From CAIWHR01 sp963836265 (GTDB taxonomy: Bacteria; Pseudomonadota; Gammaproteobacteria; Burkholderiales; Casimicrobiaceae), in NCBI GenBank assembly GCA_963836265.1, contig CAWIIO010000011.1, forward strand, positions 47,759 to 111,758: DNA of 64,000 nt, written 5' to 3'. How positions within the stretch are numbered: the stretch's first letter is position 1; the number at the start of each line of letters is the position of its first letter. The position numbers and the translations under genes were made by a program. This document shows, piece after piece, positions 9,054-17,860 of this stretch. Below the pieces are notes generated by a model. The model ran no database searches and was not told where the DNA came from. It saw nothing but the letters and a program-made list of their open reading frames with translations.

Positions 9054-9974
9054 TTGACCTCCGCGGCCCGCCATCGCCGGGCGATCGTGTTCATGATCGT
9101 GGCCGCAGTCTGCTGGTCGTCGGGCGGCCTCCTCGTTCGCGCGCTGTCGATCGCGAATGCGTGGGAAATCGTGTTCTGGCGCTCGCTTTTCATGGCGGCG
9201 TTCGTCGCCGGAGTGCTTTTCGTCATCCACGGCCGGCGGATGGCAACAGCCGTCGTCGCCGTCGGGCGCCCGGGTCTTCTGGCGGGTCTCCTCCTCGCCG
9301 GAACTTTCTTCTTTTTCATCGGCTCGCTGACGCGAACGACGGTCGCCAATACCTTCGTGCTGATGAGCGTGTCGCCGTTTCTCGCCGCGCTCGCCGGCCG
9401 CCTGGTGCTGAGAGAGAGTGTTCCGGCGCGGACCTGGACGGCGATCGGCGTCGCGTTCGCCGGCATCGTCGTGATGTTCGCCGACTCGCTCGACGCCGGT
9501 CGCCTCGCGGGCAATCTGATGGCGCTCGGCGTGTCGTGTTGCTTCGCCGGACAGGTGATCGTGTTGCGCCTGTACCACGCGAAGATCGACATGCTGCCAC
9601 AGGTGCTGATCGCCGGTCTGGCCTCGCTCGCGCTCGCCTTCGCGCTGTCGCCGCCTTTCGCCGCCGGCGGGCGCGACATCGCGATTCTGGCGCTGATGGG
9701 CTGTGTCCAGCTGGGCACCGGCTGCTTGCTCGCCACAGCCGCGTCGCGCGAGCTCAAGGCGACGGAACTCGGGCTCCTCGCACTGCTCGAGCCGATCCTC
9801 GGCCCGCTTTGGGTCTGGGCGCTCATGGCCGAGCGCCCGGACGACGCCACGCTGGTGGGCGCCGTCATCGTGCTCACCGCCGTGATCGGCAACGAAGCGT
9901 TTGCCGCCTGGCGCGCGGCGCGCGGGCACGCGGCGGCGGCCGCCCTCACGCCGACGATTACGCCGGGGCCGTGA
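9054..9974 (+). CDS. EamA-family (DMT superfamily) transporter
   Basis: About 306 residues with ten predicted transmembrane helices in two EamA halves. The first half opens AIVFMIVAAVCWSSGGLLVR and the second opens around GNLMALGVSCCFAGQVIVLR. ELGLLALLEPILGPLWVW near the end is the characteristic EamA motif. Family members export amino acids or other metabolites across the inner membrane; the substrate is unknown. A start upstream of the first helix is required; TTG 9054 (or GTG 9087) is chosen because no ATG with a ribosome site precedes the helix. Confidence 0.8.
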   Translation: MTSAARHRRAIVFMIVAAVCWSSGGLLVRALSIANAWEIVFWRSLFMAAFVAGVLFVIHGRRMATAVVAVGRPGLLAGLLLAGTFFFFIGSLTRTTVANTFVLMSVSPFLAALAGRLVLRESVPARTWTAIGVAFAGIVVMFADSLDAGRLAGNLMALGVSCCFAGQVIVLRLYHAKIDMLPQVLIAGLASLALAFALSPPFAAGGRDIAILALMGCVQLGTGCLLATAASRELKATELGLLALLEPILGPLWVWALMAERPDDATLVGAVIVLTAVIGNEAFAAWRAARGHAAAAALTPTITPGP

Positions 9975-10342
9975 CCGCCGAGCGGGCGGGCGCGAAGTGC
10001 GAGGCGCTCGATTCCGTCCGAGGGGACCCGCGGGTCCGTTTGCTATGATGGGACGGTTCGGTTCAGGAGCCTGCCGGGCTCACTCTCACGGATGCATTGC
10101 GGGGCCAAAGAGCGATGGATGCCAGGCGGGAGGCGCAGCGAATATCGGGAATGTTCGCAGCCCTTGCCCCGGCACCGCCGCGCTTTTTGGCACCCACCCG
10201 GCGGGACGCGGCGAGTCGGGCGACTCTCTGCGCTGTGCGCCCTCGCCCTGCTGCCGGTACGCCTTCGGCCGCGGCCGTTCAATTGCGCCCGACTCGCCGC
10301 CGTCGCGGGCGCGACACCCAGGCCGACCGGCTGCCGCGGTCC
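9975..10342. promoter_or_regulatory. Long leader region upstream of accA with a candidate extended -10
   Basis: 368 bases without a convincing gene. An extended -10 (TGC TATGAT, with TATGAT at 10,044-10,049) would start transcription near 10,056 and leave a leader of roughly 290 bases before accA. The leader is GC-rich with short inverted repeats. The open frames in it are arginine/proline-rich and unlike proteins. No known riboswitch or ncRNA was recognised. Confidence 0.35.
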
Positions 10343-11311
10343 ATGAAGCAGACCTTCCTCGATTTCGAGCAGCCGATCGCCGATTTGCAGGCCAGGATCG
10401 ACGAGCTCCGCTACGTCCACGAGGACTCCGCCGTCGACATCTCCGACGAGATCAACCGGCTGCAAAAAAAGAGCCAGCAGCTCACCCGAGACATTTACGG
10501 CAAGCTCACCGCGTGGCAGATCGCGCAGGTTGCGCGTCATCCGCAGCGGCCGTACACCCTCGATTACGTCAATGGGCTCTTCAGCGGTTTTCGCGAGCTG
10601 CACGGCGATCGCACGTACGCCGACGACCCGGCCATCGTCGGCGGACTCGCTCGCTTCAACGGCCAGCCGTGCATGCTGATCGGCCATCAGAAAGGGCGCG
10701 ACACCAAGGAGAAGATCTACCGCAACTTCGGGATGCCCCGGCCCGAGGGTTATCGCAAGGCGCTGCGGCTGATGAAGCTCGCCGAGAAGTTCGGCCTTCC
10801 CCTGTTCACCTTCGTCGACACGCCGGGCGCGTACCCGGGCATCGGCGCCGAGGAGCGCGGCCAATCCGAAGCGATCGGCCGCAACCTCTACGAGATGGCC
10901 GGCTTGCGCGTGCCGATCGCCGTCACGGTGATCGGCGAAGGCGGCTCCGGCGGAGCGCTCGCCATCGCCATCGGCGACGTCACGCTGATGCTTCAGTACG
11001 CGACCTACTCGGTGATCTCGCCCGAAGGCTGCGCGTCGATTCTGTGGAAGTCGGCGGACTTCGCAGCGGAAGCCGCGGAAACGCTCGGCATCACGGCGCC
11101 GCGCCTGAAGCAGCTGGGGTTGGTCGACAAGGTCGTCAGCGAGCCGCTCGGCGGCGCGCACCGGGATCATGCGGCGATGATGGTCACGCTGAAGAGGGCG
11201 TTGACCGAAGCGCTGCGCCAGGCGCAGGAACAGCCGCTCGAAACGCTGCTCGACACGCGCGAGGACAAGGTCCTCTCTTATGGCAAGTTCAAGGAGATTC
11301 CTGCCGGGTAG
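10343..11311 (+). CDS. accA: Acetyl-CoA carboxylase carboxyltransferase subunit alpha
   Basis: Subunit of the cytosolic carboxyltransferase that moves the carboxyl group from biotin to acetyl-CoA to make malonyl-CoA, the first step of fatty acid synthesis; it works as A2B2 with AccD. 322 residues, full length. It begins MKQTFLDFEQPIADLQARID and contains FRELHGDRTYADDPAIVGG, TKEKIYRNFGMPRPEGYRKA, and the carboxyltransferase core FVDTPGAYPGIGAEERGQSE and IGEGGSGGALAIAIGD. The ATG at 10,343 matches the family start. tilS follows about 200 bases later in the same direction, a common pairing in betaproteobacteria. Confidence 0.97.
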   Translation: MKQTFLDFEQPIADLQARIDELRYVHEDSAVDISDEINRLQKKSQQLTRDIYGKLTAWQIAQVARHPQRPYTLDYVNGLFSGFRELHGDRTYADDPAIVGGLARFNGQPCMLIGHQKGRDTKEKIYRNFGMPRPEGYRKALRLMKLAEKFGLPLFTFVDTPGAYPGIGAEERGQSEAIGRNLYEMAGLRVPIAVTVIGEGGSGGALAIAIGDVTLMLQYATYSVISPEGCASILWKSADFAAEAAETLGITAPRLKQLGLVDKVVSEPLGGAHRDHAAMMVTLKRALTEALRQAQEQPLETLLDTREDKVLSYGKFKEIPAG

Positions 11312-11511
11312 GACCCGGTCGGGCTTGCCGTCACGCATGCGTTGGGCAGCAACCCGAAGGACCCGAAGGGGCGGCGCGATCCGGGTGGATTGCTGCGGTC
11401 TCGCCCGCCATCCTCCCGGTGTTTGTTCGCGCTTCGGAACCTGCACCGCCCCCGAGCTGCCGGCGTCGCGCCCGCGACCCTGAAAGCGACAAGCTCCCGG
11501 CTTCCGGACAG

Positions 11512-12930
11512 ATGCGCCGCTCCGCCACCGATCCGGTGCTCTTAGCCGCTGCCGCCGCGCTCGCGGCCTGCGCAGCGTCCGCCGCGCGCAACGCCCGTTC
11601 GGCGATCGCGCCACCGCGCGTCGCCGTTGCCCTCTCGGGCGGCCGAGATTCGATGGTGCTGCTCGACGCGCTCTCGGAAATCGCGCCCGCGAACGGCGTC
11701 GCCCTTGCCGCCGTCCACGTCGATCATGGGCTGTCCCGGAATGCCGGCGCGTGGGCGGAATTCTGCGCCGGCGAATGCCGAAAGCGGCGCGTGCCGCTGA
11801 CCGTGCGCAAGGTCGTCGTGGAGCGGGCAGGACCGGGGGGGCCCGAAGCGGCGGCGCGCGACGCGCGTTATCGCGCGTTCGAAGCGCTCGAGGCGGATTT
11901 CGTCGCGCTCGCGCATCACGGCGACGACCAGGCGGAGACGCTGTTGCTGCAACTCCTGCGCGGCGCGGGGCCGCCCGGTCTTGCCGCGATGCCGGTGCTG
12001 CACGCGCGGCGCGCGGGGCCGGCACTGCTGCGTCCCTTTGTCGCGCTTCCGGGCGCGGCGCTCGAGGCGTACGCGAAAGCACACGGCATCGCGTGGATCG
12101 ACGACGAGTCGAATGCCGACCTCGCGCTTCGCCGCAACTTTCTCCGGCACCAGATTGCGCCACGCCTTGCGAGCGCCTTTCCCGGCTATCCGGCAACCCT
12201 CGTGCGCGCGGCCGCCCACCAGGCGGAGGCGGCGCGGCTCGCCGACGAGCTCGCGGCGCAGGACGCCGGCGCTCTCCTGGTCACCGCGGGCGCGGCCGGC
12301 GAAACGCTCGACCGGCACGCCTTTTCGGCATTGGCCGCGAGCGCGCCGCATCGCGCGCGGAATCTGCTGCGCTGGTTCCTCCACCGGCACGGTTTGCGCG
12401 CGCCCTCTGCGGCACGGCTCGCCGCGATGCAGGATCAGCTCGCTCGCGCCTCCGCCGACGCCCGGGTGCGACTCGCGCACGACGGGGTCGAGCTCGGATT
12501 CCACCGCGGCCGCATCGTCGTTCACGCGCCGTCGATTCCGTCGTTCGCGCTGCCTTGGCGTGGCGAAGCCGATCTCGCGCTGCCGCACGGGATTCTCGAA
12601 TTTGCGCCGACCCCGGGAACGGGACTCGCGGCCACGGTGCTGGCACAAGGATCGACGGTCGTCCGGCCGCGCGCCGGCGGCGAGCGAATTCGCCTCGCGA
12701 GCGGCCGCCCCCGCCAGGCGTTGAAGCGGCTGCTGCAAAGCGCAGGCGTTCCCCACTGGCAACGCGACACGCTGCCGCTCGTCTGGTGCGGCGACACGCT
12801 CGCCGCGGTCCCCGGCATCGGCGTCGACGTCGCATTCGCCGCCGCCGCTGGTTCGCCGGGCTACGAAGTGCGCTGGCATCCCCGCCGGAGTGCGCTGCGC
12901 CCTCCACTGCCGGGCGCAGAAGCCCTGTAG
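11512..12930 (+). CDS. tilS: tRNA(Ile)-lysidine synthase
   Basis: ATP-dependent enzyme that attaches lysine to C34 of tRNA-Ile(CAU), changing its specificity from AUG to AUA. 472 residues with the PP-loop VALSGGRDSMVLLDAL near residue 40, AAVHVDHGLS, LAHHGDDQAETLLLQLLRGAG, and RRNFLRHQIAPRL of the N-terminal domain. The TilS C-terminal domain follows (VRPRAGGERIRLASGRPRQALKRLLQSAGVP, given here in part). The N-terminus is alanine-rich before the PP-loop. An upstream in-frame extension is open but not protein-like, so ATG 11,512 is preferred. Confidence 0.93.
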   Translation: MRRSATDPVLLAAAAALAACAASAARNARSAIAPPRVAVALSGGRDSMVLLDALSEIAPANGVALAAVHVDHGLSRNAGAWAEFCAGECRKRRVPLTVRKVVVERAGPGGPEAAARDARYRAFEALEADFVALAHHGDDQAETLLLQLLRGAGPPGLAAMPVLHARRAGPALLRPFVALPGAALEAYAKAHGIAWIDDESNADLALRRNFLRHQIAPRLASAFPGYPATLVRAAAHQAEAARLADELAAQDAGALLVTAGAAGETLDRHAFSALAASAPHRARNLLRWFLHRHGLRAPSAARLAAMQDQLARASADARVRLAHDGVELGFHRGRIVVHAPSIPSFALPWRGEADLALPHGILEFAPTPGTGLAATVLAQGSTVVRPRAGGERIRLASGRPRQALKRLLQSAGVPHWQRDTLPLVWCGDTLAAVPGIGVDVAFAAAAGSPGYEVRWHPRRSALRPPLPGAEAL

Positions 12931-13121
12931 GCCACGCCGCGACGCCCATCGCCGCGTCCGGAAAGCTTGATGCCAATCAACAGGCGGCGCTCCCGCCGCA
13001 GGTAGGCTCACCCGAACCCTTCTTCGCGACGACAGCAGGGCAGTCCACGGGCCGCTCTCGTCCGCGCCCGCGCCCGCGTCCGCGGCGCACGCAAAGGGGC
13101 TTCGCGCGGGAGGGCAATCGA

Positions 13122-13152
13122 TTGACAGGAAGGGCGGTTGCGGGCCTAATCT
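13122..13152 (+). promoter_or_regulatory. Candidate sigma-70 promoter of the TRAP operon
   Basis: A perfect -35 TTGACA (13,122-13,127) is followed after 19 bases by TAATCT (13,147-13,152), or after 17 bases by the overlapping CCTAAT. It lies about 90 bases before dctP in the only long gap (12,931-13,239) between tilS and the TRAP genes. The rest of that gap shows only GC-rich simple sequence. No -24/-12 element was found there, although dicarboxylate TRAP operons are sometimes sigma-54 dependent. Confidence 0.45.
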
Positions 13153-13239
13153 GCCGCAATCGCGAAGGGCGTACCCACGGTGCGAGAGTCCCGGAAACGG
13201 CGCCGTGTTCGCGCGGATAACGTGTCGAGGAGGGGTCAA

Positions 13240-14235
13240 ATGAAGCTACGTTTCGCACTCGCCGTCGCCGCTGCGGCGACATTTGCGGTGGCCGGCATCG
13301 CGTCGGCGCAGCAGCCGATCGTCATCAAGTTCAGCCACGTCGTCGCCGAAAACACGCCCAAGGGTCAGGGCGCGCTCAAGTTCAAGGAGCTCGCGGAGAA
13401 GAAATTGCCGGGCAAGGTGCAGGTTCAAGTGTTCCCGAGCTCGCAGCTCTTCGGTGACGCGAAGGAGCTCGAGGCGCTGCTCCTGGGTGACGTGCAGATC
13501 ATCGCCCCGTCGCTGTCGAAGTTCGATCGCTACACCAAGCAGCTCCAGGTGTTCGACCTTCCGTTCATGTTCGACAACATCGAGGCGGTCGACCGGTTCC
13601 AGGATGGCCCGGTGGGCCAGAAGCTTCTCAACTCCATGACCGGCAAGGGCATCAAGGGCCTCGGCTACTGGCACAACGGCATGAAGCAGCTCTCCGACGA
13701 CAAGGATGAGCTGAAGCGTCCCGAGGACGTCAAGGGGTTGAAGTTCCGCATCCAGGCGTCGGACGTGCTCGAGGCGCAATTCCGCGCCGTCGGGGCGAAC
13801 CCGCAGAAGATGGCGTTCAGCGAGGTCTACCAGGCGCTGCAGACGGGCGTGGTCGATGGGCAGGAGAACACCTGGTCCAACATCTACTCCCAGAAGTTCT
13901 ACGAGGTGCAGAAGACGATCGCGGTGACCAACCACGGCGTGATCGACTACATGGTGATCACCAACGCGAAATGGTGGGACGGTCTCCCGCCGGACGTGCG
14001 CAAGGGACTGCAGGAAGCCATGAAGGAAGCGACGGCTTACGCCAACAAGCTCGCCGGCGATCTGAACGAGCAGGACCGCAAGAAGATCGCCGACGCCGGC
14101 AAGGCCAAGATCCAGGAGTTGTCGAAGGACGACATCGCCGCCTGGAAAAAGGCCATGCACCCAGTGTGGAAGAGGTTCGAAGGCGAGATCGGCAAGGATG
14201 TGATCGAGGCCGCCGACAAGTCGAACGGGAGTTGA
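13240..14235 (+). CDS. dctP: TRAP transporter substrate-binding protein, DctP family
   Basis: Periplasmic receptor of a tripartite ATP-independent transporter for organic acids such as C4-dicarboxylates. 331 residues; residues 1-23 are a Sec signal peptide (cleavage after ASA, before QQP). IVIKFSHVVAENTPKGQGA opens the mature protein. GLKFRIQASDVLEAQFRAVG contains the conserved Arg170 that in this family salt-bridges the substrate carboxylate, and VVDGQENTWSNIYSQKFYEV closes the binding site. The ribosome site (aggagggg) sits directly upstream. dctQ and dctM follow, giving a complete TRAP operon. Confidence 0.92.
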   Translation: MKLRFALAVAAAATFAVAGIASAQQPIVIKFSHVVAENTPKGQGALKFKELAEKKLPGKVQVQVFPSSQLFGDAKELEALLLGDVQIIAPSLSKFDRYTKQLQVFDLPFMFDNIEAVDRFQDGPVGQKLLNSMTGKGIKGLGYWHNGMKQLSDDKDELKRPEDVKGLKFRIQASDVLEAQFRAVGANPQKMAFSEVYQALQTGVVDGQENTWSNIYSQKFYEVQKTIAVTNHGVIDYMVITNAKWWDGLPPDVRKGLQEAMKEATAYANKLAGDLNEQDRKKIADAGKAKIQELSKDDIAAWKKAMHPVWKRFEGEIGKDVIEAADKSNGS

Positions 14236-14261
14236 CCGCCCGCCGGGCGTAGGGAGGCGCC

Positions 14262-14813
14262 ATGCGGCTCCGGTGGCTGGGCACGCTGGAGGAGTGGTTC
14301 ATCGCGGCCATCCTCGCGGTGATGACGAGCGTCACCTTCACGCAGGTGGTCGCCCGGTACATTTTCAACTACAGCTTCGTCTGGGCCCTCGAGCTCGTCA
14401 CGTACCTGTTTGCGTGGCTCATCTTCCTGGGCATGGCGTACGGGGTGCGCGTCGGCTCCCACATCGGGGTCGACGCGCTCGTCAAGTCGCTGAAGCCGGG
14501 GCCGGCCCGCGTAGTCGGGGCGCTGGCCGCATTCTGCTGCATCGTGTATTCGGTCATCGGGCTCATCGGCGGCTCGGTCTACGTCAAGAAGATGTACGAC
14601 GTCGGCATCATGGCGCAGGACCTGCCGATCGAGCAGTGGATCCCGCGCCTGGTGCTGCCGTTCGGCTTTGCCCTGCTCATCATCCGCTTCACGGAGCTTT
14701 TCTATCGGGTCGTCACCGGACGCGAGCGGGGCCTGCATCTCGCCGATGAGGCGGCCGAAGCCCTCAAGCTCAAGACGGACGAACATCTGGGCGAGGACGG
14801 AGAGCGTTCGTGA
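14262..14813 (+). CDS. dctQ: TRAP transporter small permease, DctQ family
   Basis: 183-residue inner-membrane subunit with four transmembrane helices. WFIAAILAVMTSVTFTQVVARYIFNY, quoted in part as VTFTQVVARYIF, is the DctQ signature. SFVWALELVTYLFAWLIFLG and the GVRVGSHIGVDAL motif follow. It pairs with DctM to form the membrane unit that couples substrate uptake to the sodium gradient. It starts 26 bases after dctP and overlaps dctM by four bases (GTGA), indicating translational coupling. The C-terminal tail is cytosolic and charged. Confidence 0.9.
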   Translation: MRLRWLGTLEEWFIAAILAVMTSVTFTQVVARYIFNYSFVWALELVTYLFAWLIFLGMAYGVRVGSHIGVDALVKSLKPGPARVVGALAAFCCIVYSVIGLIGGSVYVKKMYDVGIMAQDLPIEQWIPRLVLPFGFALLIIRFTELFYRVVTGRERGLHLADEAAEALKLKTDEHLGEDGERS

Positions 14814-16087
14814 CCACGCTTGCGCTGTTCGTCCTGCTGTTCGCGTTCATGCTGCTCGGCATGCCGATCGCGATCGCGCTCGGCCTGTCGTCGCTGCTCA
14901 CCATCCTGTTCTTCGGCCAGGATTCGCTGGCGTCGCTGGCCCTGAAGCTGTTCGAAACGTCCGAGCATTTCACGCTGCTCGCGATCCCGTTCTTCATCCT
15001 TTCCGGCGCGTTCATGACCACCGGCGGCGTGGCGAAGCGAATGGTTCACTTCGCCAACGCCAGCATTGGACATCTGCGCGGCGGCCTCGCGATGGCCTCG
15101 GTGCTCGCGTGCATGCTGTTCGCGGCGGTATCGGGGTCCTCGCCGGCGACCGTGGTGGCGGTGGGATCGATCGTCATCGCGGGCATGGTGCGGACGGGCT
15201 ACACCAAAGAATTTGCGGCAGGCGTGATCTGTAACGCAGGGACCCTGGGGATCCTGATCCCGCCCTCGATCGTGATGGTCGTCTATGCGGCGGCGACCGA
15301 GACCTCGGTGGGCAAGCTGTTCATGGCGGGCATTCTTCCCGGCATCGTGCTTGGCCTCATGCTGATGGTCGCGATCTACTTCCGGGCGCGTGCTCTCGAC
15401 ATCCCGCTGCAGCCCAGGGCCTCCGTTCGCGAAGTGCTCGACGCCGGGCGCAAGTCGATATGGGGGCTGCTGTTGCTCGTCATCATCCTCGGCGGCATCT
15501 ACGGCGGGATCTTCACGCCCACCGAGGCGGCCGCCGTCGCTGCGGTGTACGCATTCGTCATCGCGGTATTCGTCTACCGCGACATCGGCATGAGGCATGT
15601 GCCGATGGTGCTGGTCGACGCGGCGAAGGTGACGGTGATGCTGATGTTCATCGTCGCCAACGCGCTTCTCTTCGCCCACGTCCTCACCACCGAGCGCATC
15701 CCGCAGGCGATCACCGAACAGATCGTGGCGATGGGGATGGCGCCGTGGCAGTTCCTGGTCGTGGTGAACATCCTGCTGCTGATCGCCGGCAACTTCATGG
15801 AGCCGACCGGAATCATCCTGATCCTCGCGCCGATCCTCTTCCCGATCGCAACCGAGCTTGGAATCGACCCGGTGCACCTGGGCATCATCATGGTGGTCAA
15901 TCTCGAGATCGGGATGGTGACGCCGCCCGTGGGCCTCAACCTCTTCGTGACCTCCGGGATCACCAACATGTCGATCGTGGAAGTCGTGCGCGCGGCCCTG
16001 CCCTGGCTGGGGGTGCTGCTTGTCTTCCTCGTCATCGTCACCTACGTGCCGCAGCTGTCGCTGGTCATTCCGAACCTCCTGTTCTGA
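14810..16087 (+). CDS. dctM: TRAP transporter large permease, DctM family
   Basis: 425-residue permease with about twelve transmembrane helices, the ion- and substrate-translocating subunit. Signatures include MLLGMPIAIALGLSSLL, AIPFFILSGAFMTTGG, MLFAAVSGSSPATVVAVGSI, GTLGILIPPSIVMVVYAAAT and TPTEAAAVAAVYA, all in the order usual for DctM. GTG at 14,810 overlaps the dctQ stop, the normal arrangement. Together with dctP and dctQ it forms an uptake system probably for dicarboxylates or keto acids; the sequence does not define the substrate. Confidence 0.93.
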   Translation: MTTLALFVLLFAFMLLGMPIAIALGLSSLLTILFFGQDSLASLALKLFETSEHFTLLAIPFFILSGAFMTTGGVAKRMVHFANASIGHLRGGLAMASVLACMLFAAVSGSSPATVVAVGSIVIAGMVRTGYTKEFAAGVICNAGTLGILIPPSIVMVVYAAATETSVGKLFMAGILPGIVLGLMLMVAIYFRARALDIPLQPRASVREVLDAGRKSIWGLLLLVIILGGIYGGIFTPTEAAAVAAVYAFVIAVFVYRDIGMRHVPMVLVDAAKVTVMLMFIVANALLFAHVLTTERIPQAITEQIVAMGMAPWQFLVVVNILLLIAGNFMEPTGIILILAPILFPIATELGIDPVHLGIIMVVNLEIGMVTPPVGLNLFVTSGITNMSIVEVVRAALPWLGVLLVFLVIVTYVPQLSLVIPNLLF

Positions 16088-16145
16088 CCCGGATCGACGC
16101 TCCGGCCAGGGGGAGCGCGCTGGCGCTCCATCACGCGATCCGGGG
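16088..16145 (+). terminator. Strong nested inverted repeat at the end of the TRAP operon
   Basis: The outer arms cccggatcg (16,088-16,096) and cgatccggg pair over nine bases. Inside them ggagcgc/gcgctcc form a second stem. No run of T follows, so a simple intrinsic terminator is not supported. The structure sits directly behind dctM and may stabilise the transcript end or help termination. Confidence 0.35.
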
Positions 16146-16246
16146 GTGGCTGCCCATCATCGTCGGCGACGCTCCGCGCGCGCCGGAACCGGCCGCGCCG
16201 CCGCGAAAGAATGCGGCGCAGCCCTCGGCCGATGCGAATCCCGATC

Positions 16247-16255
16247 TGCTACAAT
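16247..16255 (+). promoter_or_regulatory. Extended -10 promoter of ndk
   Basis: TGC TACAAT (TACAAT at 16,250-16,255) is an extended -10 located 38 bases before the ndk ATG, at the only AT-rich point of the gap after the TRAP operon. It would start the ndk-rlmN-pilW-rodZ-ispG-hisS transcription unit. A -35 is not evident. Confidence 0.5.
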
Positions 16256-16292
16256 TTAGAGTTTATCTGCATTTATTTCGTCGGAGCCCGGC

Positions 16293-16718
16293 ATGGCCGT
16301 TGAACGCACGCTTTCGATCGTCAAGCCCGACGCCGTGGCCAGGAATGTCATCGGAAAGATCTACTCGCGCTTCGAGAGCAACGGCTTGCGGATCGTCGCC
16401 GCGCAGATGCGCCGCCTGTCGCGGGCCGAGGCCGAGGGGTTTTACGCGGTTCACCGCGAGCGGCCGTTCTTTCGCGATCTCGTCGAGTTCATGTCGTCGG
16501 GCCCGGTGATGATCCAGGTGCTCGAAGGCGAAAACGCGATTGCGAAGAACCGCGACCTGATGGGCGCGACGGACCCGAAGAAAGCGGCGGCCGGGACGAT
16601 CCGCGCCGATTTCGCCGCCTCGATCGACGCCAATGCCGTGCACGGCTCGGATGGCCCCGACACCGCGAGCGTCGAGGTCGCGTATTTCTTCCCGGCGCTG
16701 GCGATCTACAGCCGTTGA
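16293..16718 (+). CDS. ndk: Nucleoside diphosphate kinase
   Basis: Cytosolic enzyme that transfers the terminal phosphate of ATP to other (deoxy)nucleoside diphosphates through a phosphohistidine. 141 residues, the usual length. It starts MAVERTLSIVKPDAVARNVI. The active site is NAVHGSDG with His117, and GATDPKKAAAGTIRADF precedes it. It heads a run of conserved betaproteobacterial genes, with rlmN 16 bases downstream. Confidence 0.97.
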   Translation: MAVERTLSIVKPDAVARNVIGKIYSRFESNGLRIVAAQMRRLSRAEAEGFYAVHRERPFFRDLVEFMSSGPVMIQVLEGENAIAKNRDLMGATDPKKAAAGTIRADFAASIDANAVHGSDGPDTASVEVAYFFPALAIYSR

Positions 16719-16734
16719 GAGAAGTTTCGCGAAC

Positions 16735-17841
16735 GTGGCCAAGACCAACCTTCTCGACTTCGATGCCGCCGGCCTGGCGACGCTGTTCGCCGAACTCGGC
16801 GAGAAGCCGTTCCGGGCGAAACAGGTCGCGCACTGGGTCCACCGGCGTCTCGCCGGCGACATCGGTTCGATGACCGATCTGGCGAAGCCGCTGCGCGAAA
16901 GGCTCGCCGCGACTGCCGAGGTCCGCGGCCCGGCCGTTGTCAGCGACGCTACGGCCGCAGACGGCACCCGCAAGTGGCTGCTCGACGTCGGGGGCAGCAA
17001 CGCGATCGAGATGGTGTACATCCCCGAGGACGATCGCGGCACGCTTTGCATTTCGTCGCAGGCGGGCTGCGCGCTCGACTGCGCGTTCTGCTCGACCGGC
17101 AAGCAGGGGTTCAACCGCAATCTGACCACGGGCGAGATTGTCGGCCAGTTGTGGCACGCGAACCGCGCGCTCCTGGCCGATGGCGTGAGCGCGCAGGGCC
17201 GCGCGCCCATCACCAACGTCGTGATGATGGGGATGGGCGAGCCGCTCGCGAACTTCGATCACGTCGTCACCGCCCTCAACGTGTTCATCGACGACAACGC
17301 GTATGGGCTGTCGCGACGGCGCGTCACGGTGTCGACGTCGGGCATCGTGCCGGCGATCGATCGCCTCGCGCTCGCGTGCCCGGTCGCGCTCGCCGTCTCG
17401 CTCCACGCGCCCGACGATGCGCTGCGCAACGAGCTCGTGCCGATCAACCGCAAGTATCCGCTGTCCGAGCTGCTTGCCGCGTGCAGGCGCTATCTCGAGC
17501 GTGCGCCGCGCGACTTCGTGACGTTCGAATACGTGATGCTGGACGGCGTGAACGACTCGGCCGCCCAGGCCCGCGCGCTCGCCCGTCTCGTCGGCGATCT
17601 GCCGTGCAAGTTCAACCTGATCCCGTGGAATCCGTTCCCGGGCGCGACGTTCGCGACGAGTCCGCGCGCGCGGATCCTCGGCTTCCAGAAGACGCTGCTC
17701 GACGGGGGTCTGGTGACGACCATCCGCAGGACGCGCGGCGAGGACATCGACGCCGCGTGCGGACAGCTCGCCGGCCGGGTGCAGGATCGGACCAAGCGCC
17801 ACGTGACCCGCATCCACGCGGCAACTTCAACGACGTCGTGA
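16735..17841 (+). CDS. rlmN: Dual-specificity 23S rRNA (A2503-C2) / tRNA (A37-C2) methyltransferase
   Basis: Radical-SAM enzyme that makes 2-methyladenosine at A2503 of 23S rRNA and A37 of some tRNAs. 368 residues from GTG 16,735. The [4Fe-4S] cysteines are in GCALDCAFC (Cys112, 116, 119). MMGMGEPLANFDHVV, VSTSGIVPAIDRL and VSLHAPDDALRNELVPIN are family blocks. GEDIDAACGQLAG near the end holds the second catalytic Cys that carries the methyl group. The start 16 bases after ndk and the family-typical N-terminus (AKTNLLDFDAAGL) support GTG. Confidence 0.96.
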   Translation: MAKTNLLDFDAAGLATLFAELGEKPFRAKQVAHWVHRRLAGDIGSMTDLAKPLRERLAATAEVRGPAVVSDATAADGTRKWLLDVGGSNAIEMVYIPEDDRGTLCISSQAGCALDCAFCSTGKQGFNRNLTTGEIVGQLWHANRALLADGVSAQGRAPITNVVMMGMGEPLANFDHVVTALNVFIDDNAYGLSRRRVTVSTSGIVPAIDRLALACPVALAVSLHAPDDALRNELVPINRKYPLSELLAACRRYLERAPRDFVTFEYVMLDGVNDSAAQARALARLVGDLPCKFNLIPWNPFPGATFATSPRARILGFQKTLLDGGLVTTIRRTRGEDIDAACGQLAGRVQDRTKRHVTRIHAATSTTS

Positions 17842-17860
17842 CGGCCGCTCCGAAAGCACC

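Noticed and set aside
10043..12196. 717-codon open frame on the minus strand
   Set aside because: Antisense to accA and tilS, with arginine- and alanine-rich non-protein-like content.
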